DNA of 64,000 nt from the NCBI RefSeq assembly GCF_023856365.1, contig NC_064540.1:10755691-10819690 (forward strand), written 5' to 3'. This document shows, in pieces, positions 42,901 through 54,145 of this stretch (positions are counted from its first letter, which is position 1; every line of letters begins with the position of its first letter). The stretch comes from Brienomyrus brachyistius. Taxonomy: Eukaryota; Chordata; Actinopteri; Osteoglossiformes; Mormyridae. Below the pieces are notes generated by a model that had not been told where the DNA came from, searched no databases, and was given only the letters and a program-made list of their open reading frames with translations. A program made the position numbers and the translations under genes.

Positions 42901-43654
42901 AAGTCTACAGACAATGGATGTTCTATTACTGTACAACCCACATAAATATGATCTTGTTATGAAGCAGTTAAAACAGAATGACTTAACATTACAGATTCTA
43001 TGGAGAATTGAAAACAAAATGAATTTCCTAGACAGGCTGACAAAGCTAACACGTATAATGAAGAAAAACATGTCTCGGGAGTATAGGGAGTATTTTTCAA
43101 GCCGTATTCAGGAATGCCTGGAATGGCTTTGGGATCCTAGTCAAAAATTCTCAGAGCAGCAGTTTTCAGACCTTCAGAGTGAGGTACAGAGGCTGACCTT
43201 CTTGGCCGAGCTTAACGTGTGCTGCAGCAGGGCCGGAGACAAGGCGAAAAACACTGACGTCACAGTGGAGGAGCAGGTCCTAAGGAAGCTCCTGGAAGGA
43301 ACAAAGCCTTTCACTCAGACAGAGGAGATGCGGGCAAAGCAGGAACTGGATGGGCTGAAGGAGAAGTTGTCTTGTAATGAGCTGAACATCACTGAGGAGG
43401 AGAGGGTGATGATTGTGGAAGCCATAGGTCTGCCCAAAGGTCACTGGTACAAGTGCCCCAAAGGTCATGTTTACGCCATTGGAGATTGTGGAGGGGCAAT
43501 GCAGGAAAGCAAGTGTCCAGAATGCAGTAGCACCATCGGTGGCACCAACCATGCTCTTGCCAGTGGAAACCAGGTGGCATCGGAAATGGACGGGGCCCAG
43601 TACTCTGCCTGGTCGGAGGCTGCTAACTTACTGAATTTTGACCTGAGGTTATGA
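27968..43654 (+). CDS. znfx1: NFX1-type zinc finger-containing protein 1 (ZNFX1)
   Basis: ZNFX1 is an SF1 (UPF1-like) RNA helicase. In mammals it is an interferon-induced dsRNA sensor; its C. elegans homologue works in small-RNA inheritance. Coding exons: 27968-28025, 28129-29354, 31534-31820, 32014-32252, 32704-32832, 32938-33086, 33779-33922, 34175-34286, 34570-34805, 35438-35577, 38690-38990, 40585-40695, 40810-40905 and 41201-43654. Joined: 1893 aa (human 1918). An Arg/Gly-rich N-terminus (about residues 25-135) carries a 23-residue tandem duplication. Walker A GPPGTGKT (599-606) is split by an intron inside the last Gly codon. Walker B reads VIVEEAAEVLEAH (EE at 978-979), an EEAA form normal for this family. 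The late helicase motifs include DKYQGEENDII (near 1160) and ALSRAK (near 1193). Cys/His-rich NF-X1 repeats span about 1240-1545. A C-terminal RZ-type finger (GHWYKCPKGH...CGGAM...CPEC) lies near 1823-1858. Exon 9 of the coding series is acidic and poorly conserved. The first coding exon begins at acceptor 27926-27927 with 40 nt of 5' UTR. Confidence 0.96.
33222..33560. mobile_element. Palindromic MITE-like element, znfx1 intron 7
   Basis: The left part (AGAGCAGTAGTTCTCAATCC ... TCAGAATGTTTTCATTCCCAG ... AAAAGTCCAGACTGGG ... GTTTCAGCCA) reappears inverted in the right part (TGGTTGAAAC ... CCCGGACTTTT ... AATGAAAACATTCTAGAGAACCAGTGGTATAGAGCTC). The whole 340 bp can fold as one long imperfect hairpin. 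No coding content; family not assigned. Confidence 0.6.
34904..35175 (-). mobile_element. Degenerate SINE, znfx1 intron 9
   Basis: In - orientation it has the usual order: head (AGCAGTATGGTGGCTTAGTAGG), then body, then a GATGGATGG end. Its head (from about 35097) is included in the duplicated block described for 37848-38160. Confidence 0.55.
35097..35425 (+). repeat. Duplicated intronic block, copy 1 (just before exon 35438)
   Basis: This 0.33-kb sequence runs from the SINE head to within about 15 bp of the exon at 35438. It recurs at 37848-38160 in the next intron with few differences (for example AGAGTTTGGAGGAAAA, CACTGGAATTAAGTAGATAA and GGCCTGTCCTGAAAGTTGAA are common to both). Confidence 0.85.
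35610..36060. repeat. Diverged tandem array, about 45-60 bp period, znfx1 intron 11
   Basis: A degenerate unit of the form 'CAGGGCCCC...ATATACAGCACAAGTTGACCAC' recurs about eight times with length variation (for example near 35760, 35830, 35870, 35940, 35980). It is too diverged to give exact unit borders. Confidence 0.65.
36430..37690 (-). mobile_element. RTE/Rex-type LINE fragment, reverse transcriptase region, znfx1 intron 11
   Basis: The - strand translates, with several frame changes, to a fish non-LTR reverse transcriptase: 'GKVYVRVLEKRV', 'MCFMDLDKVNNHVPQEVLWG', 'SMGVGLCQGYPVS', 'FIDLRITSLLF', 'EYEAAGMRISM', 'RSQWRWFGRLSRMPPGRLPG'. The block where the catalytic FADD is expected reads 'LLFCICA', so the enzyme is dead. 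The family is RTE (Rex3-like) as far as I can judge by motif. Both ends are truncated. Confidence 0.8.
37848..38160 (+). repeat. Duplicated intronic block, copy 2, znfx1 intron 11
   Basis: Second copy of 35097-35425. The match starts at the same SINE-head sequence (GTGTGATTTGGACAT) and stops near GCATTGGCAAATTCAA. In copy 1 the splice acceptor and exon follow at that point; in copy 2 unrelated intron follows, so no second exon was made. Confidence 0.85.
39150..39521 (+). mobile_element. Full-length SINE, znfx1 intron 12
   Basis: It begins GGGTGGCATGGTGGTGCAGT and has the B box GGTTCGAGTCTCTG. The body is complete and ends in four GGAT units. Probable target-site duplication ATGATTTTCCTGT (39137-39149) and ATGATGTTCCTGT (39522-39534), with one mismatch. 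Confidence 0.88.
39573..39795 (+). repeat. Dispersed repeat, copy A (znfx1 intron 12)
   Basis: Shares ordered blocks with 43780-43965: CTCTCCTAAA.TCACCC.ATATTTGCAG, then TTTGGCTAAT, then ACATGGAATG.CTGGGG and GAGAGGTTTGGGAAC. Class unknown; contains a (T)18 run. Confidence 0.7.
40995..41160 (+). mobile_element. SINE 3' fragment directly upstream of the last znfx1 exon
   Basis: Contains GTGCCCTGCGATGGATTGGC, CCATCCTGGGTCGTTCCCTG and AGGATAAGTGG, which is the 3' half of the SINE. It ends about 40 bp before the exon at 41201, so it must span or abut the branch-point region. Confidence 0.7.
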
Positions 43655-43738
43655 CCTGAGAGGCCTGCGATGCATTAGTCATAATTAGCTACAACAAAGC
43701 TTGGCTAACATCAACGATTGTATATTAGCATAGCATGG

Positions 43739-43744
43739 AATAAA
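43739..43744 (+). terminator. znfx1: znfx1 poly(A) signal
   Basis: AATAAA lies 85 bp after the stop codon. It implies a very short 3' UTR unless further signals downstream are used. Confidence 0.7.
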
Positions 43745-43779
43745 ATTATGATGATTTGTCTGACAAACTGTGAGCGTAG

Positions 43780-43965
43780 CCATTTCTCTCCTAAAATCAC
43801 CCCAATATTTGCAGAAACCTTCTGTACACCCATGAATTTTTCTCTTGACCATTATTCCATCTTGTTTGGCTAATTAATATCTCACTGAGTATATGGAGTA
43901 CATGGAATGACTGGGGAGAGGTTTGGGAACCATAATGATGTTCTTCTAGTTATCTAACAAGAACA
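43780..43965 (+). repeat. Dispersed repeat, copy B (after znfx1)
   Basis: Partner of 39573-39795. The two copies bracket the last three coding exons in direct orientation. Confidence 0.7.
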
Positions 43966-44096
43966 GAAGACATTTTAATGGGGTACTTTCATTTCCATAT
44001 GTTCTAAAGCTGGTGTTAGGGCATTGGAGAACTGGACACACTACAATATATGCCATATAAGCTGTATATACTGGTCTAGTGTATTAGTGCAATATA

Positions 44097-44603
44097 CGGG
44101 GTGCCCTAAAAGTCTTGTTTTAAAACACATTAAAAGCTTTATAAGAAACATTATGAAAAACAAAAGCATTTGAAAGTTTATTTATTTATTTTTAATGCTA
44201 ATTAATATTTAGCAATTTGGGCTAATTTTTTATTTTAATATTGAGTTTCTGGATGACGTCAGACCAGTGTATTGGTAGGGGAGATCCATGCTGTTGGGTC
44301 ACATTAAAACTGACATGTATGCATCCAAACGTCCTGCTTTGGATGCAATTAAGGCTACAATTACAAATGCAATCCATTCAGTCACTAAGCATCAGCTGAT
44401 GAAAGTTTCTACAAACCTCAAAAATCAACTAGAGAAAATCGTATAGCACAAGACATTTGGACATTTAATAAGAAAATGAACAATATTTTTTAAAATGTAA
44501 GCAATTATACTTTCAAATTTTTTTCTTTTGTTAGTTTGTAGCATTTATACTTTAAATGTTGTTAAAGCTTAAAACTGCATTAAGATTTGTTGGACATCCT
44601 GTG
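44097..44603 (+). mobile_element. Internally deleted mariner-like element
   Basis: The left end GGGGTGCCCTAAAAGTC and the right end GGACATCCTGTG (read inverted, CACAGGATGTCC) form imperfect termini flanked by TA on both sides. One + frame near 44300-44445 gives 'HIKTDMYASKRPALDAIKAT' and ends at a stop, like the C-terminus of mariner-family transposases. Most of the transposase is missing. Confidence 0.6.
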
Positions 44604-44609
44604 TACTAT

Positions 44610-45815
44610 TACACTGATGTTGATTGAATTAGTCATAACTTACATCAGTATGCTTTGCAAATGAGCTATTAATGATATAAATTTATTTTTTGTTGCTTAT
44701 CAGTTCATCTTCATGTTTTAAAATTAGCTGAGCATTAATACATTAGACCGAATATGATATTCAATCAATAATCAATACAGTAGTGCCTTCAAACTTTGTG
44801 TTTCCCACTAAGAATGCTTATTAAATAAATGAATATGCAAAAGTGAACATTATCTGAAATGTTTGTGTATTTTCTCTGTAACCAGTTGGTGGCAGTAATG
44901 TGCTGCAAAAGGTGGACTAAAGAACTATGGAAGGTTGTAAAAAACTTGTAGCTTATTTTTGCGAGTTGGATTTTCAAGATTTCATCATTACTTACACAAA
45001 AGTTAGTTATGTTATATTGATTATATGACTATTGGTATATACATGATATAAGTATATACACTATTAGTATATACATTGAAACTGTAAAAGTCATTCAAGA
45101 AATGGTGACCAAGGGAAGCTATTTCTGCATAATTACTACTAAATAACCTAATGAAATGAATATATTAATTTGTTATCAAATAATACTGTACCAGAACATT
45201 ATATTCCCTTCCTTTGTACTCCTGGATTTGGGTGGGTATTTTGCCAAAGCCCCTATCACTTTATAGTATGATATATGCATCCTTATCTGAAGTCTTCCTT
45301 TAAGTGTTTACTCAGCAGAAAGACTAAATGTAAACAGATGCCATGTTCCCAGTATTTATAACTTGCGGGTTTTCTGAGGGTCCAGACTAGGGAAGTGAAT
45401 GCAGTGAGATTAATATCCCTGAAGTTTGTTTGCTGTCTGCGGCAGCACTTACCTTTTAACGTTATATACCCCCCAAATGGCTCAAACTTTCACAAATTTT
45501 TGTCCTACCTTCGTGTGTGTATGTGTGTGCAACACTGAAGTAATGGCTTAATCTGTTTTTCAAGGTCAACAGAAAGAAATACAGCAATTGAAAGAAATGA
45601 ACGACATATAAAGGCAATGAAAAATCGCTCTCCAAATAAGCCTCAGCCTGGCACTGGAATAAGGGGAATAATGGCAGCTCTCAAGTACAGAGCAGGCACT
45701 GCAACAAAACCACTCATCCAGGTAGATTTGGTGCAGCTAAGCCAAGCTCAAAAGGCAATGTGCTGTTGGGTTAGCTGATGAAGTACCTACTACTCTTGCT
45801 GTTCATATATGTGAT
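44610..45815. other. Intergenic, AT-rich, no gene recognised
   Basis: Only short frames without homology. A weak CTCF-like CCAGTTGGTGGCAG lies at 44882-44895. Confidence 0.4.
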
Positions 45816-45816
45816 G

Positions 45817-46226
45817 CTGGCTGACAAAGGAGAGCAAGGATCCAGGTATGCGAGCAACAGCGTGCAAAAGCACAAACAGGGGGTAGCAATGAGGGTAGTC
45901 GGTGGCTGAAAGCGTAGGTCAGAAGCCAGGAGATCCGTCCAACAGGCAGACACGGGACACGAGCACACAGGGGGGCAGGAACAGGATGTGCCGGTCTCAG
46001 CGGGGAAAGCCGGTCAGGTTCGGGAGCGGTTCTGGGAAAAGGACGGGTAAGAGGCAAGGTGAACACACAGGGTAGACAGGCCTGGTATGGGAAAAAGGGC
46101 AGACGAAGGACAAAAGAACGCTCGGTAAGGCACAATGACATTGGCTCAATACTTCGCGATGTCTCTTGGCTTGTCTGTGCCTTTTGACTGGTCGTCAATT
46201 AGGTGCGTTGCGGCATGGGCGTGACA
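45817..46226 (-). mobile_element. GC-rich LTR-like or non-autonomous element
   Basis: A 0.4-kb GC-rich island in AT-rich DNA. On the - strand it begins TGTCACGCCCATGCCGC and shows the C/T-rich texture of fish LTR-like repeats. There is no matching second copy or coding body, so it could be a solo LTR or a MITE. Confidence 0.4.
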
Positions 46227-46229
46227 ATA

Positions 46230-48240
46230 TAAGTTTGTGGATTCATTTTTGTGGCTTAGCTTGAGTATCCATTTCACTGCAAAATAAATATAATAAACTG
46301 TACAGTTAGATAAATAGAGAAAGGAAACATGCTGTTCCTTCTGGCCAGATATAGATGCCACAACCCTTTGTAGGGTCAGCGCTTCCGTTTTCTTGCTTTC
46401 CAGAGTGTGGGAAAGTTGGGGAATAGAGGTGAGGGAGTTTGTCTATGTGAAGCTTATAGCATATGTTGGCATACATAAGGTCGATGTAACACAGAGGTGC
46501 AATTTTAAAGTACAAAAGAAGATGTGCTGTGAGATGTAGCACCACAATTACCATAAATTCCTTAAAGTTAATTTCACTTCTTTACGTGAGCCAAAATGCA
46601 TTTTTAGTTAATTACTGAAATGATTTAAAATTGAGTAGGACCTAGGACTGACCTAGGGTGATACGTTATTTATAGTTTTTACTGTGTTTTCATTTTTTGA
46701 TTTTTTTTGCATCTTATATAAACTGTGAATATATAAACACACACACATGCACGTGTATATGTGACTGGTATTTATATACTACTTAGCAGAAGGTCATTTT
46801 TGCAATATCAGTGATGTAGAATATTATTAACATGACCATCCTCAATCTACATATTCATCAACTGTTGGGTTAATCATCCACACTGGTGACCTTAACTGAC
46901 AGGTAATGTTATTGCACGACTATGGGAATGTTATTGTATCAGTGGGGTTTTAGGAGTAACTCAAATTCAAGGCCTTGGAAGTGAAATAACTATGCAAATG
47001 AGAGGACATGATTGCCTGTGGTCATGGAGTGATGTCCGTTAGACATTTACATGACTAAGTAGGGGGTACTTTTAGTCTAAAGTCAGGCACTTTTCTGGTA
47101 CTCTGTATCCTGACAGAATATTGCCCCATGTTGGTTATAAAATTAAATATTAGTAATGAAATATAAACATGCAAAATTTTGGTCCATTTCTCATTATCAA
47201 CATGCCTTGTGGTATGGTGGAAAGAAATGTTAAAAATGAATAATGTGCAAAGTCATTCACATATAATTCGCCCAAAATTCATTGCTCTGTGCCAGATAGT
47301 TTTTCTTTGATTTCTTCACCCTATATGCTTTTTCCTGGTGGTTTTACTTCCTAGTTATAAATGAAATTTGCCACAAAAAAAATAATGCCCATTTTTGGTA
47401 GAAGCATGTGCACCGACCCTGGCAGCTAACATTCCAGCAGAACATTAAAGCAGGATTTTATATTGCTAAACTATCTTGGGTTGCAGAACCTAGTAGAGCC
47501 ATCAAATGGATGAATTTAATGCTATCGCTGTTACTAAGGAACAAAGTGCTAACTTCTTATGGGCCAGTCAGTTAAGATTATGCTTGATGGAATTATTACA
47601 AATAACACTCATCCTATATCACATAGTAGAAAAAAATGACCTTGAGGGAAGATCTACACATGAAATGATGAGGAGAGCATCTTGGCAGGGTACGTTCAAG
47701 CAAGAGTTATAATGTTTTCCTCTGGAGGGCTTGCATGAACATGACAGGACAGATAAGAGAAGCTTCTTCTATCAGAACAGATAAGGAGAAAAGAAAATCA
47801 CACTGTCAGTGCAAAGTTGAGGTGCAGGCTTGATATGATCTTGCTGAATAAAGTTTTTTAATTCTGAAGACATGCATATTATCTTTACTATTTACTTGCC
47901 AGTCTAACAGGTCAATTCAAGAGTTTAAAGACAATCAATATTCATTTCATGATAATACTGCAGCCTGGACAAGTGAAAATGGATGGCCCATATTGTTTCA
48001 TGGACAAGAAAGCACATTGCTTATGTGGTGGGCGTCTGCCTCCACCAAATCCAATTTCCACAAGAAGGCATAGGTGGCCCCACGGAACATTCACTACAGG
48101 TTGACCCCGCCCAAATCCTACAGCATAAAGAGATAGAGGCATCTCCCATACAATAATTTTATTAATGTTAAACAAACAATCAGGGGGAAAAAATAAATAG
48201 ATACAAATGAAATGAAATACAGCACCACTCAAAAAGATTA
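46230..48240. other. Intergenic, no gene recognised
   Basis: AT-rich. Open frames are below 125 codons and show no recognisable domain. Confidence 0.4.
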
Positions 48241-48244
48241 AAAA

Positions 48245-48461
48245 AAAACACCACACACCCACACACATAGGTTTGTAATTATATCTTTGTGGGGACTCTC
48301 CATTCATTTCTATCAGCAGAACTCTGATCCCAAGATGATGACCTTAACCTCTACCCAGCCTTAACCTTAACCATGAGTAACTGAAAAAAATGCAAGTCTT
48401 TTGGCATTTTCTAATTGCAGTCACAGATATTTATATCATTGAATTTACCATTATGGGGACC

Positions 48462-48499
<38 letters not shown>

Positions 48500-48500
48500 T
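48245..48500. repeat. Dispersed repeat ending in (CA)n
   Basis: 'TTTGTGGGGACTC...CCTTAACC...CCTTAACCTTAACC...TATGGGGACCAAAACACACAC' is a layout seen in many fish genomes. The CA run (48464-48497) is at its 3' end. Class unknown. Confidence 0.5.
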
Positions 48501-49258
48501 CCGACTTCAGAGCTGGAGGAAGCACACCAAAGGCAGATGGTTGCAGAGGTCAGTTCTAGATTTCTGGAAGTCGCTGCACCTCACCACTCCAATCAGTGTC
48601 CTTAAATCACTGCAAAATACAAATAAGATCTCACTTCGCACGTGCACAAGTTAACATATTAGCAATCATGAGCAACTCCTACTCCAAGTTACCAGCACTA
48701 AGGGGGATTACTGCAGCTGCAGATAATCAACCCCGCACAACACATAAAACAGCGAGCCCACTTAGAACAACTGATGAAACAAAAAGATAACAGCAAAGAT
48801 ATTACATGCTAAACCGTAAAATAAGAAATAAAACAATTAACCCTACAGATATAGAAATACACGAAAGGACAAAACCGTCAAGAGAAAAACTGCAGAAAAG
48901 CCATAAAACAGCAGTAACAAAGAAACAGCAGTCAGTATGTCACGCCTACCTCTTGTTACAGTATAAAAAGGGGTGGGAGTGGATCTGAAGCTAGAAAGCT
49001 ACCTAGTACACCGAAAAAGCCCACGCACACAGACCTACAAAATAAAACAGTGCAGGTTTTCTTCATTTTTCTTCAAAATATTGTTGGACACACAATCAAA
49101 AATTAAAAGCAATCTAAAGCCGACCTGAGCAGGAAAATGGCAGCTCAGCTGCAAACAAGACACCGAAATACCTGCTCTTATCTGGCTTCTACAAGGCCCT
49201 TTTTAACCCCCATCAAGCAATCACCAAGCCACTACTGCTCCAACGCAACACCCGCTTT

Positions 49259-49697
49259 AAGGAGAAAACCCAACTCCTCTCCAGCTGGCCACACCTGCTC
49301 CAGGCGCATCACCTTCTTAACAGGGAAAACTAAATTCCTTTCCAGTTGGCCACACCCACGCCAAGGGCGACACCCTCTTTAAGGAGAAAACAGAATTCCT
49401 CTCCAATTGGCCACACCCAGCCAAGGGCGACATCCTCTTTAAGGAGAAAACAGAATTCCTCTCAAATTGGCCACACCCACACCAAGGGCAACATCCTCTT
49501 TAAGGAGAAAACAGAATTCCTCTCCAATTGGCCACACCCAGCCAAGGGCGACACCCTCTTTAAGGATAAAACAGAATTCCTCTCCAATTGGCCACACCCA
49601 GCCAAGGGCGACACCCTCTTTAAGGAGAAAACAGAATTCCTCTCCAATTGGCCACACCCACACCAAGGGTGACACCCTCTTTAAGGAGAAAACAGAA
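49259..49697. repeat. 60/61-bp minisatellite, seven copies plus a partial
   Basis: Units begin AAGGAGAAAACAGAATTCCT and run through AATTGGCCACACCCA and AAGGGCGACACCCTC. Starts at 49259, about 49319, 49381, 49441, 49502, 49562 and 49622, then a stub at 49683. The first two units are diverged and the last five nearly identical. One unit has GGATAAAACAG instead of GGAGAAAACAG. Confidence 0.93.
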
Positions 49698-49699
49698 AT

Positions 49700-52600
49700 T
49701 CAATAATCTATCTAAGTCACCAGGCAGAAATACGTTAAGCTTTCATCTTGTATAAAATAACTGTCTTCAATGAGCTCACATCTGAGGAATGTAAAAATGA
49801 TTACATGCCTATGATACATTACTTCCGGATCAGCTCACACAGCACAGGGACAGCTTGAGGCTAGAGTCTATTCTGGAAGCACTGGTTGGGAACATTCTAG
49901 ATCACACCTGGGCCCATACATTTATCAAAAAAACAGGTCAAGTTTTGTTTTACAAATCTATGAAGATGACCAGGTCTTTCTTTGAATTTATAGTAAACAT
50001 ATTGTAAAATCTAACAAGTCTAGGATAACTGCAAGATGGAACATGAAAACAGAACATTATAATATTCATTAAAAATGGCCCCTGCTGACGTTGAGACACT
50101 TGGCTTAGCCCCGCCCCAGAAAATAATGGTCCATGGGGTCCATCACTGACTACACACACTAGTTTAGAGACCTTTCTATACCAAGTCTGTGGACACTAGG
50201 CGGTATCTGAAAAATATATACGATATTTTAATTTAAAGTATCAGGATGAATGATAATATTGAGATCCAACACCCCTACATGCATGCTGCACCAAACTGGG
50301 CACTTACAATTTTTAGCCAAAAGAAAAACATGAAAGTATGAAAAATGATATATGTGGATAATCCGCTAAACAGCTTTGCCTGGGGCAGCTGCTGATTAGC
50401 AGTGCAAATAGTTGTTTTTTGAGTACCTGTGGAAAACGATCGATCGGCGGATTTTATTATGATTTAAAGACATGTTATGGATTGTCTAAGGCATCTAAAG
50501 CAGTGGTTCATAAACTTACAATAAGCCCGACTCACATACCACCATTATGACTTATTTTTAAATACACTGATACCTTCGCATGTCATAGGAGTTAAAAAAT
50601 TATACCAATTTGCTTCTTTTTAAAAAATAGTCTAAAACATAGTCAGTCAGTGTTGGACACTGACACCCTGTTACTTGTCTGATATTTTTGATTACTGTTA
50701 ATCTCATCATACCTTTTGCAAACTGGAATAGTATATAATAAAATAGCATTTTTTAAAAGTAAATGTTTATACATGTTCCTCTCCCTCTCATCACAAAATG
50801 GCAACGTCTTTTATAAGCTGGTCACCTCCAGAATAGTGGGTGGTAATCAGTGAGAAGTGCTCTCAAAGTATGGCTTACCTTGCTTAATAAATCCAGTGGA
50901 GAGAACGGAAGGTAGTGCCTGACAGAATGCATACTAGTAAGACCTGCGTGTTGAGGGGGACGACCCATGATGGAATTAATTGCCAATTCAAAAATTCTCT
51001 TCCTGTGCAGAATGTATGGGTTGTAGCCTGACAAAAGGTTTTAATGCTTTCAGAAAAAAAACATTTCATTCCCTCCTGGGATTCCCCCAATTTGGGACAA
51101 TGCTTAAAATGGGTGTGAATTAAAGAATGAGTATTAAGAATTTAGGGCACAAAGAACATTGCTTACTGAAAACAAGGTATAATAAAATATATATTTAATA
51201 TATATATTTATAATGTGAATATAACGTTCATAAAAATAAGTTCAATTAACATTACTATGCAGTGCTGAAAGTAACTGTGGGGTTTGATTTAAATCTAGAG
51301 GGCTGATGTTCTACCAAAGCAAGCAATGACGTGGGACTGAGGGCTGGCAATAGAGCAAGCATGAAATGTAGATGAAGATCTAGTAAAATAATGAAACAAT
51401 TGCAGTTCTGGTGTAACTTCTAAAGCAGACGCCCAAACCTAAATCCCTGTAATCATGACATCTTGAGGAATAAAATCCTTCGAATTCACCCAGCCAACCT
51501 TATGAAAATCCACATGACATTGGTCAGTTGAGTTTCATAGCCAAAGCACTTGATATGACTGGTGATACACGATCAGGTTAATGCTGCCTCGTGGCAAAGC
51601 TGTGGCTCCTGCTTGCTAGCTTCACTTAGCTACCGGCTCATGTTAGCCGTGGGTCAAAAAAACACAAGTAATCAAAACAGTACCAGCTGGAAACATGACA
51701 AATCTGTTCCCAGTGCTGACTATTGGGAACCCTAGGATAAGAAACCAGGTTCCAGGCTTTTCTTCCTCAACTTCAAATGGGCAGAGTCTGATGCTATGGC
51801 AATAGTCTTACAGATATACTTCTGAGAGGCCAATAAAGAAAACAAGCCATCTTTTTCCACAGTTTCAGTCTTTATTTATCAGGTAGGCAGTTCCCAGAAT
51901 TTTTTAGAATGGTCACTGGCTGTCCCACTTGAGCTCCCAGATGGTGTCACCTCACAGCATAGGATAGGGAAGTGACCGGTCCTAAAATCCATGCAATGCA
52001 AGCAGCAGTACCCATCCAGATATATTACTCTTCTTGGCAGTGCCATCCTTCATTATCCTGGGATACTTTCCACTCAGTTACACTCTTCTACACTGAATGG
52101 TTGGGCTAAATTGCTCCAGTGTACTTCATTGCATTTATCAGCCCACTGCAAAGCCATTTTCTCCATGGCTTCCTTTGTTCCCTTGCCTGAAACCACGGGG
52201 ACCCTCTGATGTTCTTCACAGGGCTCATCTCTTCATCTTGGACAATCCCTCCATTCCAACTCAGAAAAAAAATACTTTCTGCACTGGAAAATCTTCTATC
52301 ACATATTTCCCTGTATTTTCCACAAAGGTGGCACACTATGGGGCACAACAGCAGATATAATAATTCAGCAAATACAAATAAAATAAACAGCAAATACAAA
52401 ATGGAGGTGAGGTCCCTTTAAATTAATCAAGCATAAGACAAAATTAAAAAATTGATTACATAAAACTAATTTCTCCAAAACTCTTGTGAATATCTTTCCA
52501 GAGACTCACCTTATTCTTCCAAATGCATCTTCAGTTCCAACCAGCTGACTCAGTACAACACGAAAGCAAAACCAGGGTTAGACACATTTCATCATCTGAT

Positions 52601-53815
52601 GTGCTTGTTGAGGCAGGGCTGGTAAATGATTTGCCAATTCCATGACAGCTGGTCAGGAAAACCAAATTAAACTAGTCCCTAGTATGTGTTCTACTTCTCA
52701 AAAGGGGGATAAGTATGTTTTATTGGATGTGACAGGTGTTCAGATGTCACTGCATCATTAAGAGGTCAATGTTTCATTGGGAAATAGCTCCCTGTACGAA
52801 AAAAAATAATGGTTCCTAAATACCACGCACAGATAATGGGAATTTGGTAAGCAAAAATATGAAACATATACTAAAAAATGGATACAATCCATAGCTCGAG
52901 CCAAATTACATCTATTCATAATGATGCCAACCAAGATGAATGAGAAGAGAGAAGAAGACATTTACAGAGAAGTCAGTTGCAGCATAATTGTATCTGTACT
53001 CAACCATGTAATGCTCATATTTCAAAACCACTGGTGATTGCAACTGCCTCAAAATGTTTCCAAGATTATTTGTATCTCCTGCCACCAAAAGGGTAGTGCA
53101 TAAATGTAACGGTGAAATACTGCGCAAGGAGAACAGACTTCTGGTGCAGAAGAAACTGTCTTACAAAGGTAATTGAGATAATCAGGTGTCCTTTCCCATT
53201 CCTCACAAACTGACTCCATGAAAGGTCAAGCCAGCTCTAGTGAAGATTAGAATAATAAACATCTAGGTCGTCTTGATGGATTGTGGGGGAGAAGAGCTTA
53301 AGCCAACTACTAAAGAATCCAGCTGCAGGCCATAAAATAAATGAGTAAATAACTTTCATTTCATGCAACTCATTTGCCTAATGGCTGGAAGCAATGTTTA
53401 AATAGTACTATGGGAACTGTTTGCACAAATACATTGTCTTTATATTAATGTATCGAACAATTAGGGTATACATCCTTTGGTTATTCTAGGTGCGTACATG
53501 ATGTCTAATGTATGAGAAAGTTTTCAGTATATAAAACATGGTCATGTCATCTCCAGATCCTGCGATCATGATATGAGAATCTTATATATTTACATATTAA
53601 AAAAAAAAATTTAAATGCTGAACAAGGCTGTAATCAGTGAGAACCTTACAGTGTCACAGGTTTATTATAAGTATTGTCACTAGTTGAATATACTTACATA
53701 ATATGCCATCCATCTTCAAACTGCTTATTAAGAGCAGGGTCGTGGCCTGGAACAGCAGAAGGTGCAAGATAGTGTGCATGTACAGCAGCCTATAGCAGGA
53801 CAGATATATGCTCAG
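49700..53815. other. Intergenic, no gene recognised
   Basis: Contains an old SINE fragment near 49815-49915 (minus orientation) and short unsupported frames. No splice-consistent coding series was found. Confidence 0.4.
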
Positions 53816-53821
53816 AGACAA

Positions 53822-54145
53822 TCAACATAAACGCATGTCTTTAGCAATCTGGTTGGTTAATTTTTGGAGAGCATGTGCAAGGATGTAAAGATTTTTTCTC
53901 TTTTTGTTGATTCCTTGATTAGTCATCTGCCAATGTTCACATATCAGTAAGGATAGCCTTGCAGTTCTGCAGAGTGCAGTGCTTCGAGCTGAGAATTCCC
54001 TGACCAGTGTCTGGGCACTCAGGGTGTCAGTGTGATCGGCGTACTCCCCTGAAAAACGGAGACCTAGAACATGAAGGAGTGCATCCATGGATTGTTCTTC
54101 TGAAAGATTTCCCATAAACATAAGTAGCCTGCCTATTTTCTTCAT
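53822..54145 (-). other. Unrecognised 107-codon open frame
   Basis: ATG-started frame (MKKIGRLLMFMGNLSEEQSM...), acidic and Leu/Ser-rich in the middle, Lys-rich near the end. I recognise no family, and no partner exons were found. It could be a chance frame, a lncRNA or a transposon remnant. Confidence 0.2.

Noticed and set aside
44882..44895. Third CTCF-like motif CCAGTTGGTGGCAG
   Set aside because: It departs from the core consensus, and similar strings occur within fish dispersed repeats.
49259..49697. CRISPR-like array or repeat-protein gene
   Set aside because: Repeats are head to tail without unique spacers in vertebrate DNA, and unit length alternates between 60 and 61 bp, so a frame cannot be kept.
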